From Rhodanobacter sp. LX-99 (GTDB taxonomy: Bacteria; Pseudomonadota; Gammaproteobacteria; Xanthomonadales; Rhodanobacteraceae): a stretch of 64,000 bases of DNA. The notes under the pieces are model-generated. The model did not search any database, was not told the DNA's origin, and worked only from the letters and a program-made list of their open reading frames with translations. Shown here one piece after another: positions 28,357 through 37,921 of this stretch. The position numbers were made by a program, and so were the translations under genes. Each line of letters starts with the position of its first letter. Position 1 is the stretch's first letter. The stretch covers positions 1,612,001 through 1,676,000 of the forward strand of contig NZ_JAHFVL010000001.1 of assembly GCF_018599185.1 (NCBI RefSeq). Direction: 5' to 3'.

Positions 28357-29247
28357 ATGTCGCCCTCGCCATCACGCGGCGCGCTGTCCGCGCTGCTCGC
28401 CACCATCCTTATCTGGGCCTACAGCTGGGTGGTGATGAAACAGGTGCTGGCGTATGCCGGGCCGTTCCACTTCGCCGCGTTGCGCTACCTGCTCGGCGCC
28501 GCCGTGCTGTTCGCCGCGCTGCTGCTGTCGCGGCAATCGCTGCGGCCGCCGCCGTTGCTGCCCACGCTGCTGATCGGCCTGTGCCAGACCGCCGCGTTCC
28601 AGGGGCTGGAGCAATGGGCGCTGATCGACGGCGGCGCCGGCCACGTCGCGCTGCTCGCCTACACCATGCCGTTCTGGGCAGTGCTGCTGGCGTGGCTGCT
28701 GCTGGGCGACCGCCCGACTGCGCGGCACTGGCTGGGGCTGGCGCTGGCGGCACTTGGGCTTCTGTGCATCATCGAGCCGTGGCACGACATGGGCAGCATC
28801 GTGAGCACCACGCTGGCGATCGCCGGCGGCGCCGCCTGGGCGGCCGGTACCGTGCTCAGCAAGCGCATGTTCCTGCGGCATGCGCCCTCGGTGCTCAACC
28901 TCACCGCGTGGCAGATGCTGCTGGGCGGCATGGCGCTCGGCCTCCTCGCGCTGGCGCTGCCGGAGCGTGCGATCGAATGGAACTGGGCCTTCATCGGCGG
29001 GCTGACCTACAGCGTGCTGCTGGCCTCCAGCCTGGCCTGGTGGCTGTGGTCGATCGTGCTGCAGCGGCTGCCAACCACGGTGGCCAGCGTGTCCAGCCTC
29101 GGCGTGCCGATCGTCAGCGTGCTGCTGGCCTGGCTGATCCTGCACGAGCAGCCGTCGGCGATGGAACTGGTCGGCATCGTGTTCGTGCTGCTCGGCCTGC
29201 TCGCCGTGAGCGGCGTCGGCGCGCGGCGCCGCCAGGGGACACCCTGA
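28357..29247 (+). CDS. EamA/DMT-family transporter
   Basis: An inner-membrane protein of 296 aa with about ten predicted helices arranged as two EamA repeats (about 8-140 and 150-285), each with the family pattern of short loops and a WxW/IxP segment, for example ILIWAYSWVVMKQVL and VPIVSVLLAWLIL. DMT transporters export amino acids or other metabolites, but the substrate cannot be read from the sequence. It lies 66 bp upstream of a hydroxylase gene in the same direction and may be co-transcribed. Confidence 0.88.
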   Translation: MSPSPSRGALSALLATILIWAYSWVVMKQVLAYAGPFHFAALRYLLGAAVLFAALLLSRQSLRPPPLLPTLLIGLCQTAAFQGLEQWALIDGGAGHVALLAYTMPFWAVLLAWLLLGDRPTARHWLGLALAALGLLCIIEPWHDMGSIVSTTLAIAGGAAWAAGTVLSKRMFLRHAPSVLNLTAWQMLLGGMALGLLALALPERAIEWNWAFIGGLTYSVLLASSLAWWLWSIVLQRLPTTVASVSSLGVPIVSVLLAWLILHEQPSAMELVGIVFVLLGLLAVSGVGARRRQGTP

Positions 29248-29313
29248 ACTATTCAGCGCCCGGCCCGCGCGGCGGCGATATGATGAATCGCTGACGGATT
29301 CGCCGAGGCGTCG

Positions 29314-30432
29314 ATGTTCGACCTGTCCCAGTGGTGGGCCCACCTGGTCGGCTGGCTGAGCGGCCACGCCGTCGTGCCGCTGCTGGATGCGCTGCACCTG
29401 GACGGATTGAGCGGCAACCCCGACGACATCGCCGCCGCCCTGCTGATCGCCGCGCTGCAGGTGGGCATCATCGGGCTGGTCTTCCGCCCGCTGGAAACCT
29501 GGTTCCCCGCCGAGCGGTGGAACGACCGCCGGCTGACCCGGGTCGACCGCAACTACACGCTGCTGATGCTGCTGGGCATCTTCCCGCTGTTCACCTACCT
29601 GGTGCTCACCCCGTTCAGCCACCTGTTCGGCGGTGGCGGCGATGCCGTCGATGCCGGCACCGGTTCGGCGCTGGCGCTGACGCACTGGGTGCCGTGGTTC
29701 GACCAGCATCCCTACGCGCTGTTTGCCGTCTACTACGTGATCTACGACTTCACGTACTACTGGATGCACCGCACCCAGCACGCGATCCCGTGGTGGTGGG
29801 CGCTGCACAGCATGCACCACAGCACGCGCCAGATGAGCTGCTGGACCAACGACCGCGGCAGCCTGGTCGACGGCTTCATCCAGTCGATGATCCTCGCCAC
29901 GGTGGGCCTGGCGATCGGCGTGGACCCGGACGAGTTCGCCTGGCTGATGCTGATCGGCGAACTGGTGCAGAACTTCTCGCACACGAACGTGCGGCTGGGC
30001 TTCGGCCGCGTGTTCGACCGCATCTTCGTCGCCCCGGCATTCCACCGCCTGCACCACATGCTGGTCGATCCCGGGCGGCCGACGCTGCACCACTGCAATT
30101 ACGGCCAGGTCCTCTCGGCCTGGGACGTGCTGTTCGGCACGGCGCTGTACGGCGAACCGCCGCGGCCGACCGGCGTGGGCGACCCTATCGTCGACGCCGA
30201 CAACAACTACGGCCTGGTCGGATTGCACTGGGCTGCGCTGAAACGCTTCTGGGTCGCCGTGCGCCAGCCCGCCGGCTGGCGGCCGGGCGAAGTGGCCTTC
30301 GGCGCGGATTACACGCCGATCCCGGTCGGCCAGCTGGATCTGCACGCCTTCGCCCGCCATGCGCCCGCCGCCGCCCCCGACGCCGACGCACCGGCCGGCG
30401 ACAACGCCATGGCGGAATCCGCGCCGGGCTGA
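29314..30432 (+). CDS. Sterol desaturase / fatty acid hydroxylase family protein
   Basis: A 372-residue membrane enzyme with four to five hydrophobic segments and the three-histidine-box di-iron signature: HRTQH (about 152-156), HSMHH (about 166-170) and HRLHH (about 244-248), plus a further HH in TLHHCNYGQ. Members hydroxylate or desaturate lipids; the precise substrate is unknown. GAGGCG upstream of the ATG at 29314 can serve as ribosome site. The last 30 residues are Ala/Pro-rich and disordered. Confidence 0.85.
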   Translation: MFDLSQWWAHLVGWLSGHAVVPLLDALHLDGLSGNPDDIAAALLIAALQVGIIGLVFRPLETWFPAERWNDRRLTRVDRNYTLLMLLGIFPLFTYLVLTPFSHLFGGGGDAVDAGTGSALALTHWVPWFDQHPYALFAVYYVIYDFTYYWMHRTQHAIPWWWALHSMHHSTRQMSCWTNDRGSLVDGFIQSMILATVGLAIGVDPDEFAWLMLIGELVQNFSHTNVRLGFGRVFDRIFVAPAFHRLHHMLVDPGRPTLHHCNYGQVLSAWDVLFGTALYGEPPRPTGVGDPIVDADNNYGLVGLHWAALKRFWVAVRQPAGWRPGEVAFGADYTPIPVGQLDLHAFARHAPAAAPDADAPAGDNAMAESAPG

Positions 30433-30445
30433 TCCGCCCGCAGGC

Positions 30446-31393
30446 TCACCAGGGCAGCGCCTGCAGATCCACGTTGCCGCCGGTGAGCACCACGCCGACG
30501 CGCCGGCCGGCGAAGCGCTGCGGCTGCTTGAGGATCGCCGCCAGCACGGTGGCGCTGGACACTTCCACCACCTGCTTCAGCTCCGACCACAGCAGCTGCA
30601 TCGCGGCGATGGTCTCCGCGTCGCTGACCGTGATCACGTCGACGCGATGCGTGCGCAGCGCATCGAGGTTGCGCTCGCCGACCAGCGCGCGCAGGCCGTC
30701 GCAGACCGTGTCGGGCACCACCGTGGTGACCCGCGTGCCGTGCGCCAGCGATTGCGCCGCGTCGTCGGCGCCGAGCGGTTCGGCGCCGAACAGGTTCAAT
30801 GCCGGGTTGATCGCGTGCGCGGCGATCGCCACGCCGCTAGCCAGGCCGCCGCCGCCGACCGGGGTGATCAGCGCATCCAGCCCGGGCGCCTGCTGCAGAA
30901 GTTCCAGCGCCAGCGTGCCCTGCCCGGCCATCACCCGGGTGTCGGCATACGGGTGCACCAGTTCCGCGCCGGTGGCGCGCTGCACCTCGGCGCACATCGC
31001 CTCGCGCGCGGCCTGGGTCGGCGCGCAGCGATGCAGGATCGCGCCGGCGCGTTCGATCGCCTCGAGCTTGGCGCGCACAGCGCCTTCCGGCACCACCACG
31101 TGCGCGGCGATGCCGCGGGTGGCGGCGGCCAGCGCCAGCGCGTTGCCGTGGTTGCCGGAGGAATGCGTGACCACGCCATGCGCGGCCTGTTCGTCGCTGA
31201 GCGACCACACCGCGTTGCAGGCGCCGCGGAACTTGAACGCGCCGCCGCGCTGCAGATGTTCGGCCTTGAAGTGCAGCTCGGCACCGGCCAGCGCATCCAG
31301 CGCCGCGCTGCGCAACACCGGGGTCACCCGCGCGTGCGGCGCGATGCGCGCGGCGGCGTCGCGGACCTGTTCGAAGCTGGGCAATGCATTCAT
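30446..31393 (-). CDS. Threonine/serine dehydratase-like PLP enzyme
   Basis: A fold-type II PLP protein of 315 aa. The PLP lysine is in GGAFKFRGACNAV, the substrate loop is HSSGNHGNALALAA, and the phosphate cup is VGGGGLASGVA. It has no ACT domain, unlike IlvA in this window, so it is a catabolic serine/threonine ammonia-lyase or a racemase of the same family. The ATG at 31393 overlaps the stop of the upstream mutarotase (TGATG), indicating coupled translation. The link to sugar metabolism is not explained. Confidence 0.88.
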   Translation of the reverse strand: MNALPSFEQVRDAAARIAPHARVTPVLRSAALDALAGAELHFKAEHLQRGGAFKFRGACNAVWSLSDEQAAHGVVTHSSGNHGNALALAAATRGIAAHVVVPEGAVRAKLEAIERAGAILHRCAPTQAAREAMCAEVQRATGAELVHPYADTRVMAGQGTLALELLQQAPGLDALITPVGGGGLASGVAIAAHAINPALNLFGAEPLGADDAAQSLAHGTRVTTVVPDTVCDGLRALVGERNLDALRTHRVDVITVSDAETIAAMQLLWSELKQVVEVSSATVLAAILKQPQRFAGRRVGVVLTGGNVDLQALPW

Positions 31394-32394
31394 CACGATT
31401 CGATCTCCACACCACAACGAAAACGGCGTTCGGCACCGGGCTCCAGGCGCACCGCCTCGGCACACTCGGGCCGGTTGAACGCGTCGGCCATGCACTCCAT
31501 CGGCTCCAGCGCGACCGCACGACGCGCATCGCGGCTTGCCGTGTCGGCAGTGAACGCGTGCATCACGCCGCGCTCCTGCCACACCGCGATGCCGAATCCG
31601 CTGGCCGGATCGCGCAGGCGGGTGCGGATGCGGCCATCGGCGTCCGCCTCCAGGTCGGTATAGCCCTGGTCGAGGATGCTGTCGCCGATCCGCCGCGGCT
31701 CGCGGAAATCCAGCGCCGGCGCATCGTCCAGCGGTACGTAGGCCTCGGCGCCAGCCAGCGCGATCAGGTCGGCGCCGGTGCGGATCAGGGTCTGTGCGGG
31801 AATCTGCAGCTGCCAGCCATCGACCTCGCCCGCGGCCACGCGGAAATACGGATGCCAGCCGAAGAAGCACGGCGCGGCGCTGTCGCCGACGTTGCGCATG
31901 CACGCTTCCAGGCCGAGGCCGCCGTCATCCAGGGTGTACGTCACGGCAAGGTCGATCGCGTGCGGATAACCAGGCTGCGGCCGGATCGCGGACGTGGCCA
32001 GGGTGACCCGTGCGCCGCTGTCGTCGGCGCTCAAGGCGGCAACGTCGAAATCCGCGTCGCGCACGAAGCCATGCCGGCTGGCGCGCGCGGCGCCGGCGAC
32101 GCCGGGCTGCAAGTCCTGCGCCTGGCCGTCGAAGCGGTAACGCGCATCGGCGATCCGCCCGGCGAACGGCACCATGATCGCGAAGCGCGAACCGGCACGA
32201 GCGGCCACTTCGGCCGCATCGCGATAGCCATCGGCGAGGTCGCGCGCGGCGCCGGCGAAGTTCACCTCGAAGCCGAGCAGGACCGCGCCGTGCCGCGCGA
32301 TGCGGACACGCCGACTGCCGTCGACATCGGCCAGCACCACGATGTCCTGCCCACCGAGGCGGCTGCGCCCGGCGGCATATCGCGTCGCATTCAC
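31393..32394 (-). CDS. Aldose 1-epimerase (mutarotase) family protein
   Basis: A 333-residue galactose-mutarotase-fold protein. The catalytic histidine lies in FFGWHPYFRV and the acidic residue in VALEPMEC; MVPFAGRIADARYRFDGQ is the N-terminal substrate segment. I set the start at GTG 32394, preceded by a near-perfect AGGAGA at seven bases; a longer frame from 32466 would run into the pepN start. Its stop overlaps the dehydratase start. It is divergent from pepN with 70 bp between. Confidence 0.88.
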   Translation of the reverse strand: MNATRYAAGRSRLGGQDIVVLADVDGSRRVRIARHGAVLLGFEVNFAGAARDLADGYRDAAEVAARAGSRFAIMVPFAGRIADARYRFDGQAQDLQPGVAGAARASRHGFVRDADFDVAALSADDSGARVTLATSAIRPQPGYPHAIDLAVTYTLDDGGLGLEACMRNVGDSAAPCFFGWHPYFRVAAGEVDGWQLQIPAQTLIRTGADLIALAGAEAYVPLDDAPALDFREPRRIGDSILDQGYTDLEADADGRIRTRLRDPASGFGIAVWQERGVMHAFTADTASRDARRAVALEPMECMADAFNRPECAEAVRLEPGAERRFRCGVEIES

Positions 32395-32464
32395 GGGGGT
32401 TCTCCTGCCGTTGAAAACACCCCATGTTAACCTGAGCAGTCCCCATCCCCGTCGCCGTTCTCCC

Positions 32465-35116
32465 ATGCACGCACTCCCGCAGCAGCCTTCAACGTCGATC
32501 CGCCTCAGCGACTACCGCGCGCCCGCCTGGCGGGTCGAGACGGTCGAGCTGGATTTCGATCTCGGCATCGATGCCAGCGAACTGTCCGCGCGCCTGCGGC
32601 TGCGGCGTGACCCCGCGCAGGACGCGCCGCTGCGGCTGGACGGCGAGAACCTGCAGCTGCTGTCGATCGTGCTGGACGGCCGGCAGTTGCCCGCCACCGC
32701 GTACCGCTACGCCGGCAACGTGCTGGAGGTCGACGGCGCCCGCGACGGCAGCGTGCTGGAAACCCGCGTGCGGCTGCGCCCGGCCGCGAACACCGCGCTG
32801 GAAGGCCTGTACCTGTCCGGTTCGCGCGAGGCCGGCTTCCTGCTGACCCAGTGCGAGGCCGAGGGTTTTCGCCACATCACCTTCTTCCCCGACCGACCCG
32901 ACGTGCTGTCCAGCTACACGGTCACCTTGCGTGCCGACCGCGCGCGCTTTCCGGTGCTGCTGGCCGGCGGCAACCCGGACGGCGCCGGCGAGCTGGAAGG
33001 CGGCCGGCACTGGGCGCGCTTCGTCGATCCGCATCCGAAACCGAGCTATTTGTTCGCCCTGGTCGCCGGCCGGCTGGAAAAGATCGAGCGCGACTACGTC
33101 ACCGCCGACGGCCGCGCGGTGCAGCTGAAGATCTGGGCCGAGGCCGACGCGATCGACCGCTGCCACTACGCGATGGACGCGCTGGAACGTTCGATGCGCT
33201 GGGACGAGCAGGCCTACGGCCGCAACTACGACCTCGACGTGTTCCACGTCGTCGCCACCCACGACTTCAACATGGGCGCGATGGAGAACAAGGGCCTCAA
33301 CATCTTCAACGCGAAGTGCCTGCTGGCCGAGCCGGACTCCACCACCGACGAGGAATACCGCCACGTCGAGGCGGTGGTCGCGCACGAGTACTTCCACAAC
33401 TGGAGCGGCAACCGCGTCACCTGCCGCGACTGGTTCCAGCTGTCGCTGAAGGAAGGGCTGACCGTGTTCCGCGAGCAGAGCTTCTCGGCCGACATGAACT
33501 CGGCGCCGCTGAAGCGCATCGAGGACGTCGCCCTGCTGCGTCGCGCGCAGTTCCCCGAGGACGCCGGCCCGCTGGCGCATCCGGTGCGCCCGGCGCAATA
33601 CAGCGAGATCAACAACTTCTACACCGCCACGGTGTACGAGAAAGGCGCCGAGCTGGTGCGCATGCTGGCCGGCGCGCTGGGCCGGGACGGTTTCCGCCGC
33701 GGCATGGACCGTTATTTCGAGCGCAACGACGGCCGCGCCGCCACGCTGGAGGATTTCCTCGCCGCACTGGGCGAGGCCAACGGCACCGACCTTACGCCCT
33801 ACCTTGCCTGGTACGCCCAGGCCGGCACGCCGCGGCTGAAGGCGCACGGCCATTACGACGCGGCCCGGCACGAATACACGCTGACCCTGGCCCAGCACAT
33901 TCCGGGCGGCCACGGCGCGGAACCCCGGCCACCGCTGCCGATCCCGGTCAAGCTGGCGCTGTTTACCCGCCAGGGCGACATGCTGCCGCTGCATATGGAC
34001 GGCCAGACGTCCAAAACAGGCAACGAACTCGTGGTGGTCCTGGCCCAGGCCGAGCAGAACTTCGTTTTCACCCATGTCGCTACCGCACCGGTGCCCTCGC
34101 TGCTGCGCGGGTTCTCCGCGCCGGTGATCCTGGAATGCGACTACACGCCGGACGAGCTGGCGTTGCTGCTGGCCCACGACGTCGACGGCTTCAACCGCTG
34201 GGAGGCCGGCCAGCAACTCGCCGCGCGCGCCTACGAGGACTTGCGCGACGGCACCTCCGCCATCGCCCTGCAAGCTTGGTGCGACGCACTGGCCAGGCTG
34301 TTCGACAACACCGCGATCGACGACGCACTGCTGGCCGACCTGCTGACGCCGCCGGGCGAGGTCGAACTGGCCGAGCGCGAAAGCGCGATCGATCCGCAGC
34401 GCATCCACAGCCTGCGCCAGACCCTGCAGCAGCGGCTGGCGGAACGGCTGGGCGCCACCGCCTTGCGCCAACGTTACGCGACGCTGGTTGCGCACGCCAC
34501 GATCGAACTCGATGCGCTCAGCCAGGCACGTCGCCGGCTCAAGCGCCGCGTGCTGGAACTGCTGGCGTTGCTCGACCACGACGGCGCCTGCGAACTGGCG
34601 GCCGGGCAGTACCGCGATGCGCCCGGCATGACCGACCGTCTCGCCGCGCTGGCCGTGCTGGTACGCAACGACGCCGCGCAAGCTGCCGCGGCATTGCGCG
34701 ACTACCGCGAACGTCACGCCGACAATGCGCTGGCGCTGGACAAGTGGTTCGCGGTGCAGGCACAGCTGCCGGGCGAGCCCGCGCTGGATCGCGTGCGTGC
34801 GCTGGAGCACGATGCCGCGTTCACGCTGAAGAACCCGAACCGGGTGCAGTCGCTGCTGGGCGCGTTCGTGCGCAACAACCCCAGCGGTTTCCACCGCCTC
34901 GACGGCGCCGGCTACCGGCTGCTGGCCGAACGGCTGGTGGCGCTGGATGCGTTGAACCCGCAAGTCGCGGCGCGTCTGGCCACGGCATTCAACGGCTGGC
35001 AGCGGCTGGAACCGCAGCGGCGCGAGGCCGCGCGTGCGGCGATCGTGGAACTGGCCGGACATCGCGGGCTTTCCCGCAACCTGGCCGAAATCATCGGCAG
35101 CGTGCTGAACCACTGA
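32465..35116 (+). CDS. pepN: Aminopeptidase N
   Basis: Cytoplasmic M1 zinc metallopeptidase (883 aa). GAMENKGLNIFN is the exopeptidase substrate motif; zinc is bound by H307 and H311 of HEYFHNW and E330 in LKEGLTVFREQSF. Length and the order of the beta-saddle, thermolysin-like, beta-sandwich and long alpha-helical C-terminal parts match E. coli PepN. The ATG at 32465 gives the expected N-terminus. Confidence 0.96.
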   Translation: MHALPQQPSTSIRLSDYRAPAWRVETVELDFDLGIDASELSARLRLRRDPAQDAPLRLDGENLQLLSIVLDGRQLPATAYRYAGNVLEVDGARDGSVLETRVRLRPAANTALEGLYLSGSREAGFLLTQCEAEGFRHITFFPDRPDVLSSYTVTLRADRARFPVLLAGGNPDGAGELEGGRHWARFVDPHPKPSYLFALVAGRLEKIERDYVTADGRAVQLKIWAEADAIDRCHYAMDALERSMRWDEQAYGRNYDLDVFHVVATHDFNMGAMENKGLNIFNAKCLLAEPDSTTDEEYRHVEAVVAHEYFHNWSGNRVTCRDWFQLSLKEGLTVFREQSFSADMNSAPLKRIEDVALLRRAQFPEDAGPLAHPVRPAQYSEINNFYTATVYEKGAELVRMLAGALGRDGFRRGMDRYFERNDGRAATLEDFLAALGEANGTDLTPYLAWYAQAGTPRLKAHGHYDAARHEYTLTLAQHIPGGHGAEPRPPLPIPVKLALFTRQGDMLPLHMDGQTSKTGNELVVVLAQAEQNFVFTHVATAPVPSLLRGFSAPVILECDYTPDELALLLAHDVDGFNRWEAGQQLAARAYEDLRDGTSAIALQAWCDALARLFDNTAIDDALLADLLTPPGEVELAERESAIDPQRIHSLRQTLQQRLAERLGATALRQRYATLVAHATIELDALSQARRRLKRRVLELLALLDHDGACELAAGQYRDAPGMTDRLAALAVLVRNDAAQAAAALRDYRERHADNALALDKWFAVQAQLPGEPALDRVRALEHDAAFTLKNPNRVQSLLGAFVRNNPSGFHRLDGAGYRLLAERLVALDALNPQVAARLATAFNGWQRLEPQRREAARAAIVELAGHRGLSRNLAEIIGSVLNH

Positions 35117-35202
35117 CCGGACGCGGCGACATCGAGCCTGTTCCGCGCAGTCGCCCCGGTGTACGTGGCGGTGCCACCACGCACACGGGCGGGGTATTTC
35201 AT

Positions 35203-35388
35203 TCAGACGGCCAGATGATCGAGTGCATCGAGCAGACTCTGCATGCGCGACTCCAGGTTCGGCTGCAGCGTCTCGCGCTCGCTGTCTTCGCGCTCGCTCA
35301 AGCCGTCGATGGCCATCTCGACCTGGCCGAGTTCGATCAGCAGGTCGTGGTGCGGATAAACCGGTTGGAAATCGAAGCTCATGTCCAT
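35203..35388 (-). CDS. Small acidic protein of unknown function
   Basis: A 61-residue protein beginning MDMSFDFQPVYPHH, with an acidic, probably helical remainder (many Glu, Leu, Ser and Arg) ending in LLDALDHLAV. No motif or family is recognised. The ATG at 35388 is supported by GAGAGG about ten bases upstream; a longer frame from 35439 has no better site. It converges on pepN across 86 bp. Confidence 0.55.
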   Translation of the reverse strand: MDMSFDFQPVYPHHDLLIELGQVEMAIDGLSEREDSERETLQPNLESRMQSLLDALDHLAV

Positions 35389-35554
35389 GACGCATCCCTC
35401 TCGTGATCGGTAACGGAGGAGATGCAACCCCCATGCCAATATGTGATGCCAATCACGGTGGGTTCACGCCTCTCATCACACGACTGACGCTGCACGTCAT
35501 CAGCTGCCGCGGTCGGACACAAAATCCCTTTTCAGTCACCCCATGTTCACGCGT
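35389..35554. other. Gene-free stretch upstream of the structured-RNA locus
   Basis: It holds the probable promoter region of the small minus-strand gene and the start of the locus that follows. I see no reading frame with a ribosome site and no repeat here. Confidence 0.5.
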
Positions 35555-35731
35555 TTGCGGTGAATATCGACCTGCGTTTTACGGCAGCAGCCGCTGCTCG
35601 CGCCAGATGATTTCCGGTTTCTGGCGTCCGGCAATACGGTCATCCTGGATTCCCCCTGTTCCTGAGACCGCCGGACGCCAGATCTATCAGCACAAGGCCC
35701 CGCGGCCGCCAAGCCGCGGGGCCTTGTCTTT
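35555..35731 (+). ncRNA. Candidate structured small RNA between pepN and mnmG
   Basis: No coding frame is supported here, but the plus strand is strongly structured. CTGGCGTCCGGC (35621-35632) pairs perfectly with GCCGGACGCCAG (35670-35681), extended by GGTC/GACC (35638-35641 with 35666-35669). A terminator with a 14-bp stem follows at once. CGCCAGA occurs on both sides (35601-35607 and 35676-35682) and both copies can pair with TCTGGCG (35620-35626), giving two exclusive folds. A weak promoter (TTGCGG 35555-35560, then TTTTAC near 35577) would start an RNA of about 140 nt. I do not recognise an Rfam family. An upstream-regulated leader is less likely because the terminator is 256 bp from mnmG. 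Confidence 0.5.
35693..35731 (+). terminator. Strong terminator ending the candidate small RNA
   Basis: CAAGGCCCCGCGGC (35693-35706) and GCCGCGGGGCCTTG (35713-35726) form a perfect 14-bp stem with a 6-base loop, followed by TCTTT on the plus strand. Confidence 0.82.
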
Positions 35732-35767
35732 GCAGGCTCCGGCGGACTTTCCTGGCGCACAAAAGGC

Positions 35768-35799
35768 GACGGCACCCCGAGAGGTGCCGTCTTGCTTCC
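35768..35799. terminator. Second hairpin, possible bidirectional terminator
   Basis: GACGGCACC (35768-35776) and GGTGCCGTC (35783-35791) form a 9-bp perfect stem with a CCGAGA loop. T-rich sequence follows on the plus strand (TTGCTTCCTTT) and GCCTTTT on the minus strand. No minus-strand gene that needs it is seen; the 195 bp from here to mnmG hold no gene. Confidence 0.6.
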
Positions 35800-35986
35800 T
35801 TTCCTGGTACGCGATCGAACCCCTGTCCGTCCGATCTCGGCGCGCGTGGTCGCGCAGCGTCTGCCCCTGAAAGTGCTGGTTTTTGGAAGCAGGAAGCATG
35901 CCAGCCCATCCGATCGGCTTGCAAGGCGTTGATGGCGTTACCATGGCGCCCCGTTTCGTCACATTCTGCACGCTCAGGTCAGTTCG

Positions 35987-37864
35987 ATGCGCCACCCGAC
36001 CCACTACGACGTCATCGTGATCGGCGGCGGCCACGCCGGCACCGAGGCCGCGCTGGCCGCCGCGCGCGCCGGTGCGCGCACGCTGCTGCTCAGCCACAAC
36101 ATCGAAACGATCGGCCAGATGAGCTGCAACCCCGCCATCGGCGGCATCGGCAAGGGCCACCTGGTCAAGGAGATCGACGCGCTGGGCGGCGCGATGGCGC
36201 ACGCCGCCGATCGCGCCGGCATCCAGTGGCGCACGCTGAACGCGTCGAAGGGTCCGGCCGTGCGCGCCACCCGCTGCCAGGCCGACCGCGCGCTGTACAA
36301 GGCGGCGATCCGCCGCATGGTGGAAAGCCAGCCGAACCTCGAGCTGTTCCAGCAGGCGGTGGACGACCTGGTCATCGAGCACGGCCGCGTCACCGGCGTG
36401 GTCACCCAGATGGGCTTGTCGTTCGGCGCCCGCTCGGTGGTGCTCACCGCCGGCACCTTCCTCGCCGGCAAGATCCACATCGGCCAGGCGCAATACGCCG
36501 GCGGCCGTGCCGGCGATCCGCCGGCCAGCACGCTGGCGGCGAAGCTGCGCGAGTTGCCGGTCGCCGCCGACCGCCTGAAGACCGGCACGCCGCCGCGCAT
36601 CGACCTGCGCAGCATCGACTTCAACGGCCTGGAAGAGCAGCCCGGCGACGCGCCGGCGCCGGTGTTCTCCTACCTCGGCTCGCGCGACGAGCACCCGCGC
36701 CAGGTCAGCTGCTGGATCACCCATACGTCCGAGCGCACACACGAGATCATCCGCGGCGCGCTGGACCGCTCGCCGCTGTACACCGGCCAGATCGAGGGCA
36801 TCGGCCCGCGCTACTGCCCGTCGATCGAGGACAAGGTGGTGCGCTTCGCCGAGAAGCCGTCGCACCAGATCTTCATCGAGCCGGAAGGACTGGACACGTT
36901 CGAGATCTACCCGAACGGCATCTCCACCTCGCTGCCGTACGACGTGCAGCTGGCGCTGGTGCATTCGATTCCCGGTTTCGAGCGCGCCCACATCACCCGC
37001 CCCGGCTACGCGATCGAATACGACTATTTCGATCCGCGCGGACTCCACCCGTGGCTGGAGACGAAGGCGATCCCCGGCCTGTACTTCGCCGGCCAGATCA
37101 ACGGCACCACCGGCTACGAGGAAGCTGCCGCGCAGGGCCTGATCGCCGGCCTCAACGCCGCGCTGTCGGTACAGGACAAGGCGCCGTGGTACCCGCGCCG
37201 CGACGAGGCGTACATCGGCGTGCTGATCGACGACCTCACCAGCAACGGCACCATCGAGCCGTACCGCATGTTCACCTCGCGCGCCGAATACCGGCTGCAC
37301 CTGCGCGAGGACAATGCCGACCTGCGCCTCACCGAGAAGGGTTTCGAACTCGGCGTGGTGCCGCAGGCGCGCTTCGACGCACTGCGCGCCAAGCGCGAGG
37401 CGGTCGAGCGCGAGCTGCAGCGCCTCGGCGCGCTGTGGGTGACCCCGGCGAACGCGCGCGGCGCGGCGGTCGAGCGCCAGCTTGGCATCGCGGTCAGCCG
37501 CGAGACCAGCGCCATCGACCTGCTGCGCCGGCCCGAACTCGATTACGCCACGCTCGCCGCCGTGCCCGAACTGGGGCCGCCGGTGCAGCACGACGACGTC
37601 GCCGCGCAAGTCGAGGTGCAGGTGAAGTACGCCGGCTATCTCGAACGCCAGCGCGAGGAGATCGAACGCCAGCGCCGTCACGAGCACCTGGCGATTCCCG
37701 ACGGCTTCGACTACGACAAGGTGCGCGGGCTGTCCGCCGAAGTGCTGCTGAAACTGAAGCGCACGCTGCCGGCCACGGTCGGCCAGGCCGCGCGCGTCAG
37801 CGGCGTCACCCCGGCGGCGATCTCGCTGCTGCTGGTGCACCTGAAACGCCGCGACGCCGCCTGA
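35987..37864 (+). CDS. mnmG: tRNA uridine-5-carboxymethylaminomethyl modification enzyme
   Basis: FAD-dependent MnmG/GidA (625 aa) which, with MnmE, modifies U34 of tRNAs reading NNA/NNG codons. The N-terminal Rossmann motif [39 protein letters not shown], and the FAD segment [18 protein letters not shown] are diagnostic. Length is normal. It is not followed by rsmG, its frequent partner, but by an RDD-domain gene. Confidence 0.97.
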   Translation: MRHPTHYDVIVIGGGHAGTEAALAAARAGARTLLLSHNIETIGQMSCNPAIGGIGKGHLVKEIDALGGAMAHAADRAGIQWRTLNASKGPAVRATRCQADRALYKAAIRRMVESQPNLELFQQAVDDLVIEHGRVTGVVTQMGLSFGARSVVLTAGTFLAGKIHIGQAQYAGGRAGDPPASTLAAKLRELPVAADRLKTGTPPRIDLRSIDFNGLEEQPGDAPAPVFSYLGSRDEHPRQVSCWITHTSERTHEIIRGALDRSPLYTGQIEGIGPRYCPSIEDKVVRFAEKPSHQIFIEPEGLDTFEIYPNGISTSLPYDVQLALVHSIPGFERAHITRPGYAIEYDYFDPRGLHPWLETKAIPGLYFAGQINGTTGYEEAAAQGLIAGLNAALSVQDKAPWYPRRDEAYIGVLIDDLTSNGTIEPYRMFTSRAEYRLHLREDNADLRLTEKGFELGVVPQARFDALRAKREAVERELQRLGALWVTPANARGAAVERQLGIAVSRETSAIDLLRRPELDYATLAAVPELGPPVQHDDVAAQVEVQVKYAGYLERQREEIERQRRHEHLAIPDGFDYDKVRGLSAEVLLKLKRTLPATVGQAARVSGVTPAAISLLLVHLKRRDAA

Positions 37865-37921
37865 CCCGCCCGCGCGGCAACATGGCATCATGCGCACCTT
37901 GACCAAGACGGGAGCGCAAGC

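Noticed and set aside
35800..35850. A T-loop-like GGGTTCGATC on the minus strand followed by ACCA, suggesting a tRNA or tmRNA end
   Set aside because: The bases around it do not form a T-stem, and no acceptor, D or anticodon arm can be folded next to it.
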